A DNA stretch of 37,687 nucleotides from positions 1 to 37,687 of the forward strand of contig UZAE01012547.1 of NCBI GenBank assembly GCA_900617975.1, given 5' to 3'. Within the stretch, counting starts at the first letter, position 1, and each line of letters starts with the position of its first letter. The notes under the pieces were generated by a model. That model was not told where the DNA came from. It was given only the letters and a program-made list of their open reading frames with translations, and made no database searches. Both the position numbers and the translations under genes were made by a program. Origin of the DNA: Rodentolepis nana. Its lineage: Eukaryota; Platyhelminthes; Cestoda; Cyclophyllidea; Hymenolepididae. Of the stretch, positions 34,150 to 37,687 are shown one piece after another.

Positions 34150-34666
34150 TTATTCAAACATTATATTTTTTATTTTTACTAGGGTAAATGCAACTTAAAA
34201 ATAGGGCTTCGGCTATAATAATAGACCATAATATATCATGTTTACTATCTGGGGGTGTGCGATAGACTTACCTCCACGTGGTGCACCCTGGGCAACGTAT
34301 ACTCATGCGGCAAAAAGGTCTATTAATCGGCAGTTGACTTCTCACTTCAAACAACCATCACCCCCACTGTATGTCATGTTCGACCCCTACCACTACTCAT
34401 CTTACCCTTTCTGAGCCTTTGTGTCTGTGTCTTTTACATCTTTAAAACACCCTTCTATTCCCCCTCCTGAATTCTTCTCACTTTGATGTTCCTCCTCCCC
34501 TCTGTGAAGCCCGAAGTCAACTAAAGGGCTAATGATAACTATCAAAACGCCTGCCATTTATTATAAATAAATAAATGTTTACTATCTGAAACGATGAGTC
34601 AAGCCTCTGTTGGGAAAAACGCCTCAACATCATCAATTCTACTGACTTCTGTAAATTGAACGAATC
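34150..34666 (+). mobile_element. Repeat B inserted in the SINE-like copy (middle layer)
   Basis: It starts TTATTCAAACATTATAT and ends TAAATTGAACGAATC, with AAGTCAACTGCC duplicated on both sides (34138-34149 and 34667-34678). The 12-bp duplication shows that B is itself a mobile element. Without the nested SINE copy it is about 180 bp. It carries no coding sequence; its class is unknown, and the duplication length suggests retroposition. Confidence 0.75.
34252..34575 (+). mobile_element. SINE-like element (inner layer)
   Basis: A complete plus-strand copy of 324 bp starts GGGGTGTGCGATAGACTTAC and ends ATTTATTATAAATAAATAAA. It is flanked by TGTTTACTATCTG at 34239-34251 and 34576-34588. It sits inside repeat B, which sits inside an older copy of the same SINE-like family. 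Confidence 0.85.
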
Positions 34667-34769
34667 AAGTCAACTGCCAGTTAATAGACTTTTTTGCCGT
34701 ATGAGTATACGTTGTCCAGGGTGCACCACGTGGAGGTAAGTCTATCTCACACCCCGCATCACGAGAACT

Positions 34770-34988
34770 AGTCAAAAGGAAATTGAAACGTTCCTTGACA
34801 TGTTAACTCGTCAATTTTTGAAGAAATTGTGATATCCTTTTGCCATGTCAGCTCCCACTTTGACATCAGGACATGTAAATCTATGTAATCATGGTTATTT
34901 CGGGAGACCAGTGGTTAGTATGAATGACTACTCAAAATTCCCAAGTGGGTGGTGGTGTAGGCAACCAATGCCTGTCAGATTAGTTTTG
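34770..34988. other. Short spacer before the mariner
   Basis: Nothing was recognised between the SINE target duplication and the mariner TA. Confidence 0.4.
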
Positions 34989-34990
34989 TA

Positions 34991-36282
34991 TTAGGTTGGC
35001 AACTAAGTCATTGCCGATTTCAAATAAGAAGGCAAATTCGGAATTTTTGTTTAAAAATATAACTTTATTCAATTAGATATTGGCCGTTCTTGTTGATGAC
35101 CTTTTTCCATCCTTCTGGCAGAGTAAAAATTCCCCCTTCGTAAAATGTCTGGTCTTTGATATTAAAAAACTGAATTAGGTGCGATCCGACATCATCCGCG
35201 TTGTTAACAATTTTACCATTTAAAGAGTTTTGCATGGAACGAAACAAATGGTAATCCGAAGGCGCAAGGTCAGGGCTATATGGTGGGTGTGACAAAACAT
35301 CCCAACCCAGTTGCAATAATTTTTGCCGAGTAACCAAAGATGTGTGGGGCCTTGCGTTATCATGATGGAAAACAACACCCTTCCGATTTCATAATGCCGG
35401 CCGCTTATCTTCAATTGCATCCTTCAGTTTTTCCAGTTGTTCAACATACACATTTGAATTTATCGTTTGGTTCTGCGGCATGAGTTCAAAATACAAAATT
35501 CCTTTGTGATCCCACCAGACTGACAGCATAATCTTTTTTTGGTGAATCTCTGCTGCTTTTGATACTGTTTGGGCTGGTTGATCTTGCTTCACCCATGATC
35601 TCTTGCGAGTAACATTGTTATAAACTATCCACTTTTCGTCGCCAGTAACTAGGTTCTTCAGAAATGGATCATTCTCATTCTCATTGTGTTTCAGTAGCGA
35701 ATCACAAATGCTAATCCGTTGCGTCAAATGAATTTCCTTTAACTGGTGAGGGATCCATAAATCAAGTTTCTTGACATAACCAAGGGTTTTTAATTTGTTT
35801 TCAATGCATGTATGCGACACATTGAGCTTCTCTGCAATATCTCGTGTTGTGGTGTGACGATTTGAATCGATAATGGCCTTGATATGGGTTTCATCCACTT
35901 CGACTGGGCGGCCAGATCGTTGTGAATTTTCAGTGAAAAATCACCGGAACGAAATCTTTCAAACCAATTTTGACACTGCCTTTCTTTTAAGGCTTCATCT
36001 CCATATACGGCACATAACTTCTTTTGTGCTTGCGATGCGTTCTTGCCTTTTCGGAAGTAATACAATAAAATGTGTCGGAAGTGCACGTCCTGTTCTTTCA
36101 TTTTTAAATTGGGATAAAAACAAAACTAAAGAACTAAACAAAAAAATTTTTACTAATTAACCTAGAAGCCCATACAGTAAGAAAAAAATATAGGTTAGAT
36201 GCTCTGGCCACGTTAACAAAACAAAAGAAAGTATAGAGTGAATCTGTCAACAAAAACGGCAATGACTTAGTTGCCAACCCAA
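34991..36282 (-). mobile_element. Full-length mariner element, mellifera type
   Basis: This 1292-bp element has inverted ends: TTAGGTTGGCAACTAAGTCA at the left and, as reverse complement, TTGGGTTGGCAACTAAGTCA at the right. They are alike over the first 26 bases except position 3. TA flanks both sides (34989-34990 and 36283-36284), the standard Tc1/mariner target duplication. The transposase frame is on the minus strand. Confidence 0.92.
35065..36101 (-). pseudogene. Mariner transposase, one frameshift and one stop
   Basis: A reading region of about 345 codons has the usual mariner length. The N-terminal HTH part (HILLYYFRKGKNASQAQKKL, CQNWFERFRSGDFSLK) is in one frame. After a 1-nt deletion near 35930, the rest continues in another frame with SGRPVEVDE, TTTRDIAEKLNVSHTCIE, TGDEKWIVYNN (first catalytic Asp), HHDNARPH (second) and SPDLAPSDYHLF (third). 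The last two aspartates are 34 residues apart, the DD34D spacing. An in-frame TGA lies at 35391-35389, just before NRKGVVFHHD. The family is the mellifera subfamily by overall resemblance to the honeybee element. This copy cannot make active transposase, though the damage is light. Confidence 0.9.
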
Positions 36283-36284
36283 TA

Positions 36285-37687
36285 GCTGCCAAAATCAGTC
36301 AACTGCAACCGTATCTTCCAGCCGATAACTACTGATTCATTTGACGGTCATTCAGATGCGATCACCGTTATGGAATAAACTTATGATTTGAGCTCTGATC
36401 CATGAACGAACTAGAATTCAGGACTAAGTTCAGTTCAGCTGGGTTTTCAATGCAATGTGGGAGTTGGTGGTGAGAGGAGTTCAAGTGGTGGAAGGAGTCT
36501 GCGGATGGGATCAAAAGCAACGGGGCAAACTGAGTGGTGGAAGAACCCCTATAATGCCCAGTAGGAATTGGCTGAAATATGCCAATCGAACAAGCGGTCC
36601 AGCAGAGGGGAGTGGTTACTGGAAGGGATGGGGGGAGGAATTTGGTTCACGGGAATTGGCGTGATTAATCTTCTGCTTCATCTCAATCCTCAGTCCATAG
36701 GCCCGTGCTTTTCAAGCAGTCTTTGGGAAAGCCTTGCAGTGAATACGATACGTAGATTGTGCGTTATACTCTGGATTGGTGCTTGTAGAGCTTAGGACAA
36801 CAAGAAATCGGACACTGGTAGTCCTCGTTGATTTTGTGCCCTGAGAACAGTCGCATTTTCTTACAGTTGGCACCTTCGTCTATCAGCCTTTTTATTCGAA
36901 TTCCCTAAGGATGGAAATTTACTCTACAACAGACTGGAATTGGTGTGCTAAGTTGCTTAAGTCCTGATAACCCATCCATAACATGGGCTCCTGGACGAAT
37001 TGGTCAATTTGTCTTGGACATAAATGTGTGCAAAGTTTGGTCTAATGCTCCCAGGAGTCTAATATTAATTCAAAAGAGATTTAACGGTGAGAGGAGTTGA
37101 AGGACTACTTATAGCATCCCAAAGGTGAAGTCCTCTTCCTTGTAGTTTGGAAACGTGATTTCCTGATGGAATGCAGTGAGCTAATTCTTCACACGCCATG
37201 GTGTCTGTCGTTGCCAAACACAAATAGTACTGTTATGCAAAGAGTAAATAGATTGTTGTTCAATGGAGATCTCGCAGCATGGCACCTCTATACACATTTC
37301 TATTGACTCCCACGTCAAAGTTTACCCTTGAGCCTTGCATTTCCCCTTGGTCGTCTTCAAAGTCCACTACTCAATATACAACAAGGTGAAGATGGGAAAG
37401 ATGCCTGAATGGTGAACTTCATTGACCATAAAGAGGAAGCTCTGTAACCTCAGAGATGGACTGGCATGCATGATTGTGATTTTGCAGTTAGTGGGTATGC
37501 GTATGTTCTGCGTGGGGTCTTAATATAGATCAGATAAGATAAGTGATATCCAATTCCTCACCGTCGAAATCTGACACAAACTTTCATTCATATATGAGTT
37601 GTTAATTTGATTAATTTGAGTACGCTCACTCCTGTCAATGCTGAATTGAAGGAGAGAGTGGGCGGGAGAAGGGTCAAGTGACAGCAG
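36285..37687. other. Right-edge DNA, no gene seen
   Basis: Only short open frames without domains or convincing splice sites are present. No repeat family from the rest of the window was recognised here. Confidence 0.45.

Larger units (their letters stand above)
33898..34755 (-). mobile_element. SINE-like element (outer layer of a triple nest)
   Basis: The outer minus-strand copy consists of 33898-34149 (tail and body) and 34679-34755 (GGCAGTTGAC-proximal body and GGGGTGTGAG head). It is flanked by identical GCATCACGAGAACT at 33884-33897 and 34756-34769. It is split by repeat B at 34150-34666. Confidence 0.85.

Noticed and set aside
34991..36282. Mariner of the Hsmar1/cecropia or Mos1/mauritiana type
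   Set aside because: The HTH and core motifs (KNASQAQKKL, RISICDSLLK, YNNVTRKRSW) fit the mellifera subfamily better than either of the others.
1..37687. CRISPR arrays, bacterial operons or phage modules
   Set aside because: Spliced genes, poly(A) signals and metazoan transposons show a eukaryotic nuclear sequence; no regularly spaced repeats were seen.

Overview
The window is nuclear DNA of a metazoan, most likely a parasitic flatworm and probably a tapeworm; the species cannot be read from the sequence. The main reasons are five spliced protein genes of ordinary eukaryotic families, a class of ultra-short introns (32 to 39 nt, some next to introns over 1 kb), and a dense load of non-LTR, SINE-like, Ty3/gypsy and mariner elements. 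Flatworms are known for such tiny introns and for spliced-leader trans-splicing. The organism call is inference.

Layout. (1) 365-2432, minus: a rolling-stone-like multipass membrane protein whose 3' end is unresolved near the left edge. (2) 2433-9360: mostly repeats, namely SINE-like copies, a broken LINE RNase H fragment, a solo LTR nested in a SINE copy, and duplicated blocks bounded by single N characters that look like assembly artefacts. (3) 9361-10821, plus: mitochondrial ribosomal protein uS14m (MRPS14), three exons. (4) 10827-14500: repeats, G/C homopolymers and a 15-N gap. (5) 14559-17408, minus: a SMIM15-like small membrane protein lying 97 nt downstream of MTG1, a mitochondrial ribosome-assembly GTPase with permuted G motifs. 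(6) 17409-21278: AT-rich DNA with degenerate Ty3/gypsy pieces (LTRs and an integrase fragment). (7) 21279-26063, plus: UTP15, a small-subunit processome WD40 protein, with a long charged C-terminal tail. (8) 27739-33537, plus: a mitochondrial pyruvate dehydrogenase kinase family protein in eight exons, one intron being GC-AG. (9) 33884-36284: a triple-nested retroelement insertion and a full-length but inactivated mellifera-type mariner. (10) 36285-37687: no gene seen.

The genes are unrelated housekeeping loci. Three act in mitochondria (MRPS14 and MTG1 in the mitoribosome, the kinase on the pyruvate or branched-chain dehydrogenase complex), and UTP15 acts in nucleolar ribosome production. 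I found no convincing new biochemical system. The most informative signals are: the SINE-like family with a fixed 5' head, a LINE-shared 3' tail and 12-14 bp target duplications; the three-layer insertion that gives an order of events; the micro-introns; a possible MTG1/SMIM15 polycistron; and a diverged orphan sequence pair at 12041-12082 and 49-90.
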